Below the pieces are notes generated by a model that saw nothing but the letters and a program-made list of their open reading frames with translations, made no database searches and was not told the origin of the DNA. This document shows positions 1 through 9,649 of a stretch of DNA of 64,000 nucleotides, one piece after another. Origin of the DNA: Rhodococcus sp. B50 (GTDB lineage Bacteria > Actinomycetota > Actinomycetes > Mycobacteriales > Mycobacteriaceae). Both the position numbers and the translations under genes were made by a program. Every line of letters begins with the position of its first letter. The stretch's first letter is position 1. Where the stretch lies: the NCBI RefSeq assembly GCF_013602415.1, contig NZ_WPAG02000002.1, positions 3,847,480 to 3,911,479 on the forward strand. Reading direction: 5' to 3'.

Positions 1-378
1 GAGTTGCTCCAACGCCGAGGCGAGTTCGTCCTCGTGCCCCTCGAGCAACTCCTCGGCCACCGCATCTCGGTCGGTGAGGACAGCACCGAATCTGAGCGGC
101 AGGACCGGTGCGACGGCCACGGTCCCGTCGAGCAGTGCGGCATGTGCCTTGAGGTCATCCGGTGTGCCCAGTGCCCGGTCGGTCGGAATCTCGCTCACCA
201 GAGCGGCGATACCTCCGGAGCGGACGACCGAGATCTGCGCGGGTGGATTGCCCACGCCCTCCGCGTGATCTTCCGGTTCCACATCCGACGGCACGATTCC
301 GTACACGTATATCGCAGTGGTCGTGACGGTTTCGTCGTTGCCATCCTGATCGGATCGTTCGGTCTGTTCGGTGGACAT
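1..378 (-). CDS. gvpL: Gas vesicle protein GvpL/GvpF family, 5'-part only
   Basis: Partial gene: the ATG is at 378 and the reading frame runs off the window start, leaving the first 126 codons. GvpF/L proteins are minor gas-vesicle components needed for assembly. The visible part has an acidic N-terminus ([12 protein letters not shown]), then the family's entry strand IYVYGIVPSD and the stretch VLPLRFGAVLTDRDAV that is typical of GvpF/GvpL. The start overlaps the stop of the preceding gvpJ gene by one base pair set (TGATG), so the two are probably translationally coupled. The order Y-Z-J before it favours the name gvpL over gvpF; that is an inference from the actinomycete cluster order as I remember it. 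Confidence 0.85.
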   Translation of the reverse strand, partial: MSTEQTERSDQDGNDETVTTTAIYVYGIVPSDVEPEDHAEGVGNPPAQISVVRSGGIAALVSEIPTDRALGTPDDLKAHAALLDGTVAVAPVLPLRFGAVLTDRDAVAEELLEGHEDELASALEQL

Positions 379-779
379 CAATCATCACCCCTGCGTGATC
401 GCCGAGCAGGCTGCCGTTGTTCCTGCACGTCCCCGAGAAACTCGCTGACCTTCTCCCCCGCAGCCTCGAGTGCTCCCTTCGTCTTGTGTTTCGATCCGCC
501 CGACGTGATGTCGCCGACGAGATCCGGCAGACCTTTCGGCTCGTTGTCGGAGATCTCCAGCCGGTTGACCGCTTCCGCGAACCGCAGATATGTGTCGACA
601 CTGGCGACGACGACGCGGGCGTCGATGGTGAGCAGTTCGATACCGACGAGTGAGACTCGCACGAATGCGTCGATGACGAGTCCCTTGTCCAGGATCGTGT
701 CGATGACGTCGGCGAGGCCGGACGAGTTGGGGCGGGCCATGCCACCCCCGCCGCCGCCTCCTGCAGGTTGGATGGTCAT
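378..779 (-). CDS. gvpJ: Gas vesicle structural protein GvpA/GvpJ family
   Basis: 133 aa. GvpA/J proteins form or cap the protein shell of gas vesicles. The family core is clear from about residue 18 to 68: [38 protein letters not shown] and [14 protein letters not shown] hydrophilic tail of about 60 residues ([21 protein letters not shown]) follows, longer than in the major shell protein GvpA (about 70 aa), which fits GvpJ-type minor proteins. The N-terminus carries seven consecutive glycines before a second Met at 740. GAGAGGA lies about 10 bases before the ATG at 779, so the longer form is preferred. Both ends overlap neighbours (ATGA upstream, TGATG downstream). It could be the only GvpA here, since no separate gvpA lies in the window. 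Confidence 0.88.
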   Translation of the reverse strand: MTIQPAGGGGGGGMARPNSSGLADVIDTILDKGLVIDAFVRVSLVGIELLTIDARVVVASVDTYLRFAEAVNRLEISDNEPKGLPDLVGDITSGGSKHKTKGALEAAGEKVSEFLGDVQEQRQPARRSRRGDD

Positions 780-2125
780 GAGCGGGATCCTCTCGAGCGT
801 GCCGAACGCGTACCGGTGGACTTCGTCGCCCGGGCACGTTTGGCGGGAGCACGTTTCCGAGGCGGCTCGGGTTCGTCCTCTTCTTCGTCGGGCTCTTCGT
901 CGGTCGCCTCGTCCTCCTCATCGGGATATTCGTCCTCGAGGTCCTCCTCGTCCTCCTCCTCGTCCCGGAGGTCCTCGTCGTCCGGTGACTCCTCGTCCTC
1001 TTCCTCGCCTTCACCCTCCTCGAAATCTTCGTCCTCGTCGCGCATTCCGTCCTCGTCGCCGGAGGTGTCGGCGTCCTCTTCTTCACCGGTTCCGGCGGTG
1101 TCCTCCTCGGTGTCCTCGCCGAAGTCCTCCTCGGTGTCCTCGCCGGTCTCCTCCTGTTCCCGTTCCTCTTCCTCTCTGCGTGCCGTCTCGTCGTCCTTGA
1201 CGACTTCGCTGTCGCGAATCTCTCCGTGCCAGCCCATGATGTCGTCGGGATGCAGCACGGCTTCGGTCATGACGTGGCGCCGGAAGTGCTTCAGTTCCAG
1301 GCGGGACCGGCGACCCACCGCCCGCCACAGGTTCGCGGTGCGCTCGAACAGGCCCCTTGGGTGATACTCGAGCACCAGGAGGATCCGGGTGAGATCCGGT
1401 GTGAGTTCGTGGAAGGTCACCGCGCCGTCGATGTAACCCTTGCCGCCCTTGGAACGCCACACGATCCGTTCGAACGGCACCTGCTCGAGGATTGTGGATT
1501 CCCAGTTGCGACGCGACCAGAAGACCTTGCCGGTCCATTGGAGTTTCTCGTCCTGGACCTGTTCGACCTGTTCGACCTTCTTCATGAACTTCGGCCAGTC
1601 GGCGAACTGGGTCCACAGATCGTAGGCGAGGTCGATCGGCACTCCCACGTCGATGCTCTCGACGATGTTGGTGAGCTTGAGCTTCTTGCCGCCCCCGCCC
1701 TTGCCTCCGCCCCCGCCGGTGACGGCCTCCTTCACGTCCTGGAACTTGTCCTTCGCGGTGTTCTTCAGGTTCTCGAACCCCGAACTCGCCGCCGCCTTCA
1801 GCGGCGAATCGCCCTGAGCAAGCTTGTCGACACCCGTCAGCGCACTGGCCAGATTTCCGCCCTTGCCCTCGGAGTAATCCTGTAATCGTCCCGCCGTGCC
1901 GGTGACCCTGTCCGACAGACTCGACAACGCATTCTGCGCGACGGTTCCCGCGAGGCCCTGCAACGATTGCTGCAGACCACCGGTCAGTCCGCCCGTGGCC
2001 TTCCCCGCCGTGTCCGTGGCGGTGCGGCCGGCCTTACCGGCGGTATCGGTCGCGGTCTTCCCGGCCTTGCCTACCGCGTCGGTGATTCCGCCGGACACAT
2101 CACTCAACCTGGCCATCGCTCTCAC
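776..2125 (-). CDS. gvpZ: SRPBCC (polyketide cyclase-like) protein of gas vesicle cluster, GvpZ type
   Basis: 449 aa. The N-terminal 130 residues contain repeated [12 protein letters not shown] units and amphipathic segments. A SRPBCC/cyclase-dehydrase domain lies at about residues 145-300 ([55 protein letters not shown]). The C-terminal 110 residues are almost entirely Glu/Asp, then end in a Lys/Arg-rich tail. SRPBCC proteins of unknown role occur in actinomycete gas-vesicle clusters, where they were named GvpZ. The gene overlaps both neighbours by ATGA. An alternative start is the Met at 2116 (MARLSDV). The role in vesicle formation is an inference from context; no catalytic residues can be assigned. 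Confidence 0.75.
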   Translation of the reverse strand: MRAMARLSDVSGGITDAVGKAGKTATDTAGKAGRTATDTAGKATGGLTGGLQQSLQGLAGTVAQNALSSLSDRVTGTAGRLQDYSEGKGGNLASALTGVDKLAQGDSPLKAAASSGFENLKNTAKDKFQDVKEAVTGGGGGKGGGGKKLKLTNIVESIDVGVPIDLAYDLWTQFADWPKFMKKVEQVEQVQDEKLQWTGKVFWSRRNWESTILEQVPFERIVWRSKGGKGYIDGAVTFHELTPDLTRILLVLEYHPRGLFERTANLWRAVGRRSRLELKHFRRHVMTEAVLHPDDIMGWHGEIRDSEVVKDDETARREEEEREQEETGEDTEEDFGEDTEEDTAGTGEEEDADTSGDEDGMRDEDEDFEEGEGEEEDEESPDDEDLRDEEEDEEDLEDEYPDEEDEATDEEPDEEEDEPEPPRKRAPAKRARATKSTGTRSARSRGSRS

Positions 2126-2820
2126 CGCTTCGTTCGACGTACGGGCGCACGACCGGAGGACGACGCACTGCTACGCGCTGCGCGTTTGCGCGGCTTGGGG
2201 GTGGCCTCTTCCGAATCGTCCGACTCTTCGCTGTCGGATGTCTTCTTACTGCGAGAGGCCCGCGGACGGGATGTGGCGCGGCGCCGCGGAGCGGGGCGCT
2301 CGGGTTCCGATTCCTCCTCGTCGCCCGAATCCTCCGCATCCTCCGCGCCCGAGTCCTCCTCGTCGGCACCCTCTTCGTCCGTCTCGTCGTAATCCGGTTC
2401 CTCGTCGCGAGTTCTGCTGCGGCGACTCCTGCCGCCGCGACTTTCTTCCCCATCGCGTGATTCGTCGTATTCGTCTTCGTATTCCGCGTCCTCGGGTTCC
2501 TCGTCCGCTCCGCCCCCGGCGCCGCTGGAGCGCGCCTGCAGACGCTCGTTGAGGGCATCGATGCGGTGGCTGGCCGCGGTCACGGCTGCGGCACGCGCGG
2601 CGTGCATGAGTTCTCCGCGAACGGATTCGGTGATCTTGTTGATCTCGGGAGACGAACCGAGCATCGAGGCGCTTCGCTGCAGGAGTTCCTGCGGGTTGCT
2701 GGGTAGTTTGCCGGTGACTCCGGCACCAGCGAGCATCATGGCCAACCGCATCTTCTTGGTTCGGCCCAGGAAATATCCGATGCCCACACCGAGGGCGACT
2801 CGTGCTCCGGGTTTCATCAC
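2122..2820 (-). CDS. gvpY: Gas vesicle cluster protein GvpY type, basic N-terminus with long acidic tail
   Basis: 232 aa, first gene of the minus-strand gas-vesicle operon. The conserved part is the first 100 residues: MMKPGARVALGVGIGYFLGR, then TKKMRLAMMLAGAGVTGKLP and a helical region ending near RIDALNERLQAR. The rest is low complexity: Glu/Asp/Ser-rich from about residue 105 to 200, with basic patches (RRSRTRDEE, PRRRATSRPRASR). Similar proteins in Streptomyces gas-vesicle clusters are sometimes mislabelled DNA primase; no primase motif is visible here. The weakly hydrophobic N-terminal segment may associate with membrane. GGAGAACGG precedes the start. The function is unknown; identity rests on the N-terminal pattern and position before the SRPBCC gene. 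Confidence 0.7.
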   Translation of the reverse strand: MMKPGARVALGVGIGYFLGRTKKMRLAMMLAGAGVTGKLPSNPQELLQRSASMLGSSPEINKITESVRGELMHAARAAAVTAASHRIDALNERLQARSSGAGGGADEEPEDAEYEDEYDESRDGEESRGGRSRRSRTRDEEPDYDETDEEGADEEDSGAEDAEDSGDEEESEPERPAPRRRATSRPRASRSKKTSDSEESDDSEEATPKPRKRAARSSASSSGRAPVRRTKR

Positions 2821-3113
2821 CGTTCTCCTTCATCTGCCGCGCGTCGTGTAGGCGTGCTCGGAAGGTGGCCGGAAGGTCTCGGTACGGTACGCAGCCGACG
2901 CGTGTATTTATGTGATGCAAACCACAGTACGTCACTCGGGACCGTGATTCGCACGCTTCACCGCCATGTGGATCCGGGCAGGTGACGAGGGCCGGTAAAG
3001 TACCAATCAGTATGTTCTGCAGCAGGATACGACTGTTGCTACATATTCGGCTCGCGCAGTGTGCTGTTCCAAAAGAACAGTTCTCGTACCGGCAATGAAT
3101 TCGGAAACGGGAT
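2821..3113. other. Intergenic region with gas-vesicle promoter
   Basis: A 293-base stretch between the 5' end of gvpY and the 3' end of the metallohydrolase gene, both on the minus strand. It should hold the promoter of the gas-vesicle operon. An AT-richer patch at about 2900-2925 contains a plausible minus-strand -10 element, but no confident -35/-10 pair. A small hairpin (arms CTGTTC and GAACAG, 3064-3080) lies just downstream of the metallohydrolase stop. No coding sequence is seen. Confidence 0.4.
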
Positions 3114-3641
3114 CTATCGGCCCGGCCCGGCCGGAGCGGTGATTCCCGTGGCCTGTAACGCGAATGCCGCTTCCGGGCCGATGATTTCGCCGACGAGGGT
3201 GAGGAAGCGGTCGACGAAGGCCGGACCGTGGGCGCCCTCGGTGGCGTCGTCCGGATCCTGTGGATCGAGATGGTGCGCGAGTTCGTGCAGCACGACCATC
3301 TCGCGGAACGCCCACGCGGTGTTCACGCGGTGCTCGGGAAGGGCGATCGTCGCGCAATCGCGTTCGTAGTGCGCCGCCGCGTTGCCGGCCCGGGCCCGCA
3401 CGCGCACGGGCACGGCGGCGCGCTCCCACCGCATGCGCACCCAGTCGAGGCCGAGCACGGCATCGATGTAGTCCTGGACCGAGGCGATGGAGGCGAATCG
3501 TCTCTCGACCGGAAGTGTGACGTGGGAGCCGGCGATCTCGACGGTCCTCAGGCCTCGTTCGTCGGCGCGATCGAGCATCTTTCGTACGATCGACTCCGAT
3601 TCGTACACAGCGGTTCTGCGGGTATCGCGCACCTTGGTCAC
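3114..3641 (-). CDS. TIGR04338-type metallohydrolase (HExxH)
   Basis: 175 aa. Probable zinc metallohydrolase: the motif HELAHH at residues 119-124 is a gluzincin-like HExxH, preceded by FREMVVL and followed by DGAHGPAFVDRF-type sequence (TEGAHGPAFVDRFL) that supplies a further conserved His. The chosen GTG start at 3641 gives VTKVRDTRRTAVYESE; it overlaps the stop of the upstream DUF2786 gene as GTGA and has AGGAAAC as ribosome site. A longer frame to 3767 exists but runs through the coding end of the DUF2786 gene. The pairing of this family with DUF2786 proteins is recurrent in mycobacteria and relatives, so the two probably act together; the substrate is unknown. Confidence 0.78.
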   Translation of the reverse strand: MTKVRDTRRTAVYESESIVRKMLDRADERGLRTVEIAGSHVTLPVERRFASIASVQDYIDAVLGLDWVRMRWERAAVPVRVRARAGNAAAHYERDCATIALPEHRVNTAWAFREMVVLHELAHHLDPQDPDDATEGAHGPAFVDRFLTLVGEIIGPEAAFALQATGITAPAGPGR

Positions 3642-4447
3642 CGTTCCAGTTTCCTCGAAGCCGACGGCAGTTCGGGTGCCGTTCCCAGTCGTGCCGCCCG
3701 TCCGGCGCGGTCGCCCGCGCGCTGAGCGTCGGCCGAGCGCGCCGACGGTGCCCGGTTGCCCCGCCAACTGCCCCGCGCCTGCGACGTGCTGCTGTAGAAG
3801 TCGTGGAGTTCCAGACTCTTCCCACGCAACACCAACGCCGTGCCCGGCGCGGATGTTTCCGCCTCGCGTTCGATCTCCTGCTTCGCCTCGGTCAGCCTGG
3901 CGCCGATCCGGGCAGCGAACGCCGACTGGAAGTTCAGCCGGGCGGTCACCGCGGCAACGGGTTTGCGCACGCGTGTGCGCACACGTCGGCCGCCGCGCTC
4001 CTCGACGACGGTGCGCACCGTGCTCTCCGCCCGGTAGGTGCCCTCACGCAGATACGCGTCGGACGCCCGGACCATCTGCACCAGGAGGGAGGAGTACAGG
4101 GCCTCGCAGACGTCGATGTCGTCGGCGAAGCCGTAGGCGTAGATGACAGTGGAGTTCGCGGTGATGTCGCACTGCACATCGTTGGCCGCGGCGATCGCGA
4201 TGAACAACTGTGCGTAGGTACGCAGTCCCTTCTTACCCGTCTCACCGATGGTGATCAGTCGCTGGACGGGGGTTGCACGGCGTTCCTTCGCCGCGGTGTG
4301 GCTGCGCGCGACCGCCAGATCGATCGAGGCGGACGTCGCGAGTCGCTGTGCTGCGGCGAGGAAGGCGTCGGCCTCGTGAGGGTTGTCGGTGGACTCCGCC
4401 TGGCGGAGCAACCCGCCGATACGGCTCAACATCTTGTCCGAACTCAC
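3638..4447 (-). CDS. DUF2786 domain-containing protein
   Basis: 269 aa from the GTG at 4447. The DUF2786 core is at the N-terminus: MLSRIGGLLRQAESTDNPHE then ADAFLAAAQRLATSASIDLA. A central region (YAQLFIAIAAANDVQCDI) is followed by an Arg-rich stretch RGGRRVRTRVRKP and a C-terminal tail rich in Arg/Ala/Ser. The gene shares four bases (GTGA) with the downstream metallohydrolase and is likely co-translated with it. Longer starts up to 4585 would overlap the divergent symporter gene, so they are less likely; ATG at 4432 is an alternative. The family has no established biochemical role. Confidence 0.75.
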   Translation of the reverse strand: MSSDKMLSRIGGLLRQAESTDNPHEADAFLAAAQRLATSASIDLAVARSHTAAKERRATPVQRLITIGETGKKGLRTYAQLFIAIAAANDVQCDITANSTVIYAYGFADDIDVCEALYSSLLVQMVRASDAYLREGTYRAESTVRTVVEERGGRRVRTRVRKPVAAVTARLNFQSAFAARIGARLTEAKQEIEREAETSAPGTALVLRGKSLELHDFYSSTSQARGSWRGNRAPSARSADAQRAGDRAGRAARLGTAPELPSASRKLER

Positions 4448-4538
4448 CCAGCGAGCGTAGAGCCTGGCACCGACTCCGCCCACGAGACCGGGAACACGGG
4501 CGAAATTCCTGCGAAACCACCCATGACCGACCAAGATC

Positions 4539-5996
4539 GTGCAGATGGACTCTGCGGTCGATTTCGTCACCGATGTCAACGACACCTTCTGGTACGCGGT
4601 GATCGCACTGCTCGTCGGCTCCGGCCTGTACTACACGGTGCGCTCACGGTTCATCCAGATTCGCCTCGTGCCGGACATGGTGCGCTCCGTGGCCGAGAAA
4701 CCGACGACGATGCCCGACGGTGAGAAGGGAATCTCGCCCTTCCGGGCGTTCTCGGTGTCTGCGGCCTCGCGTGTGGGCACCGGCAACGTGGCGGGTGTCG
4801 CGATCGCCATCAGCCTCGGCGGACCGGGCGCGGTGTTCTGGATGTGGGCGATGGCGTTGATCGGCGCGGCCACCGCATTCCTCGAGTCCACCCTCGCCCA
4901 GTTGTACAAGGTGCGCGACAAGGATTCCTTCCGCGGCGGGCCCGCCTACTACATGCAGTACGGGCTCGGGAAGCGATGGATGGGCATGATCTTCGCGGTG
5001 ATCATCACGATCACCTACGGCTTCGTGTTCAACGCGGTGCAGACCAATTCCATCGTCGATGCGGTGTCGAGTTCCGTGGGAGAGAAGTCCATGGGGTTGC
5101 AGGTGGGTGTCGGTCTCGTCGTCGCGGTCCTCGTGGCCGTGGTGATCTTCGGCGGAATCCGCCGCATCTCCGGGGTGTCGCAGGTGCTGGTGCCGATCCT
5201 GGCGATCGCCTATCTCGTGATCGGCGTCATCGTCGTGATCCTCAACATCGGAGAGGTTCCCGCGATGTTCCGGTTGATCGTCGAGAACGCGTTCGGTCTC
5301 GAGGAGATCGTCGGTGGAGGCTTCGCCGCAGCCTTCATGAACGGCATCCGCCGCGGGTTGTTCTCCAACGAGGCGGGCATGGGTTCGGCGCCGAATGCCG
5401 GTGCCACCGCAGCTGTTTCGCACCCGGTGAAGCAGGGTCTGGTCCAGAGCCTCGGTGTCTACTTCGACACCCTGCTCGTGTGTTCGATCACCGCGTTCAT
5501 CATCCTGCTGTCCGATCCCGAGTTCGGCAGCGGTCTCGAGGGCGCGGCCCTGACGCAGAACGCGCTCGCCCTGCAACTCGGCGACTGGACGGTCCACTTC
5601 CTCGCGGTGCTGATCTTCTTCCTCGCGTTCACCTCGGTGATCGGCAACTACTACTACAGCGAATCCAACATGGAGTTCCTCACCGGATCGCGCCGCATCC
5701 TCCCCTATCTCCGGTCGGCGGTCGTGGTGTGCGTCTTCCTCGGGGCCATCGGATCGCTCCCCCTCGTGTGGGCACTGGCCGACCTCGCCATGGGGATCAT
5801 GGCCACCGTGAACCTCATCGCGCTGATCCCGCTGTCGGGTATCGCGTACGCGCTGTTCCACCACTACTCCGCGCAGCGCAAGCAGGGACGCGACCCGGTC
5901 TTCCACGCGGGCGACGTACCCGGGGTGCGCGGAATCCAGGTGTGGACGGACGAGGACCTCGCGCCGGTCGACCGTGATGCGGGCAGAACACGGTAG
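4539..5996 (+). CDS. Sodium:alanine/glycine symporter family (AGCS)
   Basis: 485 aa integral membrane protein. It matches the alanine or glycine:cation symporter family: the signature region SPFRAFSVSAASRVGTGNVA and GPGAVFWMWAMALIGAATAF, the FRGGPAYYMQYGLG motif, and GLFSNEAGMGSAPNAGA near residue 275 are all present. About ten hydrophobic segments are visible, ending in a hydrophilic cytosolic tail. GTG at 4539 and ATG at 4545 are equally possible starts. It is divergent from the DUF2786 gene and 47 bases upstream of musK. The substrate is probably alanine or glycine with Na+, by family; the specific solute cannot be read from the sequence. Confidence 0.9.
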   Translation: MQMDSAVDFVTDVNDTFWYAVIALLVGSGLYYTVRSRFIQIRLVPDMVRSVAEKPTTMPDGEKGISPFRAFSVSAASRVGTGNVAGVAIAISLGGPGAVFWMWAMALIGAATAFLESTLAQLYKVRDKDSFRGGPAYYMQYGLGKRWMGMIFAVIITITYGFVFNAVQTNSIVDAVSSSVGEKSMGLQVGVGLVVAVLVAVVIFGGIRRISGVSQVLVPILAIAYLVIGVIVVILNIGEVPAMFRLIVENAFGLEEIVGGGFAAAFMNGIRRGLFSNEAGMGSAPNAGATAAVSHPVKQGLVQSLGVYFDTLLVCSITAFIILLSDPEFGSGLEGAALTQNALALQLGDWTVHFLAVLIFFLAFTSVIGNYYYSESNMEFLTGSRRILPYLRSAVVVCVFLGAIGSLPLVWALADLAMGIMATVNLIALIPLSGIAYALFHHYSAQRKQGRDPVFHAGDVPGVRGIQVWTDEDLAPVDRDAGRTR

Positions 5997-6043
5997 ATTC
6001 CCCTACCGCACGAGCGTGTTCCGCTTCGGAAAGGATCTGCGAG

Positions 6044-7117
<1,074 letters not shown>

Positions 7118-7128
7118 TCACCGCTCCG

Positions 7129-7162
7129 GAATCGGTCGATGGAGTCGACACTCGACCGATTC
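7129..7162. repeat. Inverted repeat in musK-musE gap
   Basis: Perfect 11-base arms GAATCGGTCGA (7129-7139) and TCGACCGATTC (7152-7162) around a 12-base loop containing GTCGAC. It starts 11 bases after the musK stop. It could be an RNA stem that protects or attenuates the transcript between the ATPase and the highly needed binding protein, or a regulator site for a separate musE promoter. There is no T-run after it, so it is not a typical terminator. Confidence 0.6.
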
Positions 7163-7274
7163 AGGATGGGCGGAATGCCGACTTTTACCGGTGGTGCGTG
7201 CCACAGTAGTGGCCGGTGTCGGTGCACCTGGGTCACCGACGTGTGTTTTTCGACCTCGAAATGGGGAGTTGTTG

Positions 7275-8558
7275 ATGGTTCTGAATACGAAGGCGATGCG
7301 GAGGGCTGCGATCGCCGCAACGGCCGCGACCGCGCTCGTTCTCGCCGGTTGCTCGTCGGACAACGGTGGCGACGACACCTCGACCGGCGGCGAGGGCACC
7401 GCTGCTTCCGGTGAGGGCCGCGGCCCGATCACGATCGTCGAGGGGCAGGATCCCCTGAACACGGCGCTCGAGAGCATCATCGCCGACTGGAACGCCGAGC
7501 ATCCCGACGAGCAGGTGACGTTCAAGCCGCTCGCCAAGGAGGCCAACGACCAGTACGCCGACATCGCCCAGCGGATGCAGGCCAAGAGCGACGAGTACGA
7601 CCTCATCGCCGTCGACGTCACCAACACGGCGGAGTTCGCTGCGAACGGCTGGCTGCTCCCCCTCGAGGACGACCTGGCGATCGACACCGAGGGCGTGCTG
7701 CCCGCCACCGTCGAGTCGGGCACCTACAACGGCACCCTGTACGCCGCGCCGAAGAACACCAACGGCGCGTTCCTCTACTACCGCACCGATCTTGTCGACC
7801 AGGCACCCGCGACCTGGGACGACCTGAAGGCCGAGTGCCCGAAGGCCGAGGAGGCGGGCATCGCCTGCTACATCGGTCAGTTCAAGAACTACGAGGGCCT
7901 GACGGTCAACGTCACCGAGATCGTCAATGCCTTCGGCGGCTCCTTCGTCTCCGAGGACGGCCTGACCCCGGCCGTCGACGACAAGACGGCCGAGGGCCTG
8001 CAGTTCATCGTCGACAACTTCGAGGACGGCATCATTCCGGCCGCCGCCCAGACCTACACCGAGGGTGAGTCGCAGACCGCCTTCGGTAACGGTGAGGCGC
8101 TGTTCCTGCGCACGTGGCCCGGCTTCTACACCGACGGTGAGACGTCGTCGGTCGCCGGTAACTACGGCATCGCCGTCCTGCCCGGCGTCGACGGCCCCGG
8201 CGTCTCGACGCTCGGGGGGTACAACGTCGGCATCAGCGCGTTCTCGGATGCTCCCGCCACCGCGCGCGACTTCCTCGAATTCATGCAGACCCGCCAGTCG
8301 CAGATGTACTACGCGGAGGCGGGTGGCGCCCCGGTTCTCGCCGAGGTCTACGACGACGCGTCGATCCTCGAGCAGTACCCCTACTTCTCGACGCTGAAGG
8401 AAGCCCTCGAGGCGGCCGAGCCGCGTCCGGCGTCGCCGTACTACTCGGCCGTGTCGAAGGCGATCGCCGACAACGCCTACGCTGCGATCCGTGGCGAGAA
8501 GACCGTCCAGCAGGCGCTGGACGACACCGAGGCCGGCATCGAGACCGCCGGCAACTGA
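7275..8558 (+). CDS. musE: ABC importer sugar-binding lipoprotein MusE
   Basis: 427 aa extracytoplasmic solute-binding protein. It has a lipoprotein signal (basic MVLNTKAMRR, hydrophobic core, lipobox LAGC with Cys26), then an acidic/Gly linker. The fold of family 1 binding proteins follows: ITIVEGQDPLNTALESIIAD, DEYDLIAVDVTNTAEFAANG, GAFLYYRTDLVDQAPATWDD, ALFLRTWPGFYTDGE, and GGYNVGISAFSDAPATARDF. GGGGAGTTGTTG precedes the ATG. It lies 157 bases after musK and 17 bases before the first permease. Maltose or longer glucans are the predicted ligands from the Mus context; trehalose is the main alternative. Confidence 0.85.
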   Translation: MVLNTKAMRRAAIAATAATALVLAGCSSDNGGDDTSTGGEGTAASGEGRGPITIVEGQDPLNTALESIIADWNAEHPDEQVTFKPLAKEANDQYADIAQRMQAKSDEYDLIAVDVTNTAEFAANGWLLPLEDDLAIDTEGVLPATVESGTYNGTLYAAPKNTNGAFLYYRTDLVDQAPATWDDLKAECPKAEEAGIACYIGQFKNYEGLTVNVTEIVNAFGGSFVSEDGLTPAVDDKTAEGLQFIVDNFEDGIIPAAAQTYTEGESQTAFGNGEALFLRTWPGFYTDGETSSVAGNYGIAVLPGVDGPGVSTLGGYNVGISAFSDAPATARDFLEFMQTRQSQMYYAEAGGAPVLAEVYDDASILEQYPYFSTLKEALEAAEPRPASPYYSAVSKAIADNAYAAIRGEKTVQQALDDTEAGIETAGN

Positions 8559-8575
8559 TGCTCTAGGAGCAGTAC

Positions 8576-9649
8576 ATGGCTGACCCGCAGGTCGACAATC
8601 CCGCGGATCCGCCACACGCCTCCGCGGTCGGGACCGTGTCCGGTCCCGACCGCGGACGTGTCGGCGGACGTCACCGCGTGCCCGCACCTCCCGCCGCGGA
8701 GGTGAAGACGCGTCGCAAGATCCCGGTCTGGATGTTCGTCGCACCGTCGATGCTCGTCCTCGCCGTGATCATCCTGTACCCGCTCGGCCGAGCGGTGTGG
8801 ATGTCGCTGCACGGTGACGCGAAGCGGCTCGATCCCGAAACCGGGCGGTTCGTCACCGGCGGCTTCGTCGGGATCGAGAACTACACGCGCTGGATCACCC
8901 AGACCTGCGGTACCGCCACCGGTTCGATTCCCTGCCCTCCGGGCACCCTCGGCTCGCAGTTCTGGCAGTCGATCTTCAACACCTTCTTCTTCACCGTCGT
9001 GACGGTCTCGCTCGAGACGGTGATCGGTTTCGCGATGGCGGTCGTGATGGCCAAGTCGTTCCGGGGTCGCGGTCTGCTGCGCGCCTCGGTGCTCGTACCG
9101 TGGGCGATCCCCACCGCCGTCACCGCCAAGCTGTGGTTCTTCATCTTCGCCAACGACGGTGCCGCCAACAAGCTGCTCGGCACCGACTACCTGTGGACCG
9201 CCGATCCGTGGCCCGCCCGGTTCGCGATCATCGTCGCCGACGTCTGGAAGACGGCGCCCTTCATGGCGCTGCTCATCCTCGCCGGACTGCAGATGATCCC
9301 GCAGGACGTCTACGAGGCGGCGAAGGTCGACGGCGCCAACGCCTGGCAGCGGTTCAAGATGATCACCCTTCCGCTGGTGAAGCCCGCCCTCATGGTGGCG
9401 ATCCTGTTCCGCACCATGGACGCGCTGCGCATGTACGACCTGCCCGCGATCATGATGGGTTCGAATCCCGCGACGTCGACGATCTCGGTGCTCGTCGTCG
9501 ACCAGATGCGTCAGGGCGCGAACTCCGCTTCCGCCCTGTCCACGATCACCTTCCTGCTCATCTTCGCCGTCGCCTTCGTGCTGGTGCGGTTCCTCGGTGC
9601 CAATGCGGTGAGTACGCAGGAGAAGCAGCGCAAGGGGGAAGTCGTATGA
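8576..9649 (+). CDS. musF: ABC sugar importer permease MusF
   Basis: 357 aa. MalF/UgpA-like inner-membrane permease. A hydrophilic, Pro/Gly-rich N-terminus of about 45 residues precedes six hydrophobic segments. The EAA loop for contact with the ATPase is QDVYEAAKVDGANAWQRFK, followed by ITLPLVKPALMVAILFR. A large loop holds CGTATGSIPCPPGTLG with two cysteines. AGGAG lies 8 bases before the ATG. The stop overlaps the start of musG as ATGA, so the two permeases are made in coupled amounts. Confidence 0.85.
   Translation: MADPQVDNPADPPHASAVGTVSGPDRGRVGGRHRVPAPPAAEVKTRRKIPVWMFVAPSMLVLAVIILYPLGRAVWMSLHGDAKRLDPETGRFVTGGFVGIENYTRWITQTCGTATGSIPCPPGTLGSQFWQSIFNTFFFTVVTVSLETVIGFAMAVVMAKSFRGRGLLRASVLVPWAIPTAVTAKLWFFIFANDGAANKLLGTDYLWTADPWPARFAIIVADVWKTAPFMALLILAGLQMIPQDVYEAAKVDGANAWQRFKMITLPLVKPALMVAILFRTMDALRMYDLPAIMMGSNPATSTISVLVVDQMRQGANSASALSTITFLLIFAVAFVLVRFLGANAVSTQEKQRKGEVV

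Noticed and set aside
4..1200. A 398-codon plus-strand frame across the gas-vesicle genes
   Set aside because: It covers three minus-strand genes that have clear families and overlapping starts; its own product is Arg/Pro low complexity.
3064..3080. Small hairpin (CTGTTC/GAACAG) as terminator of the metallohydrolase gene
   Set aside because: Only six pairs, low GC and no T-run; too weak to call.
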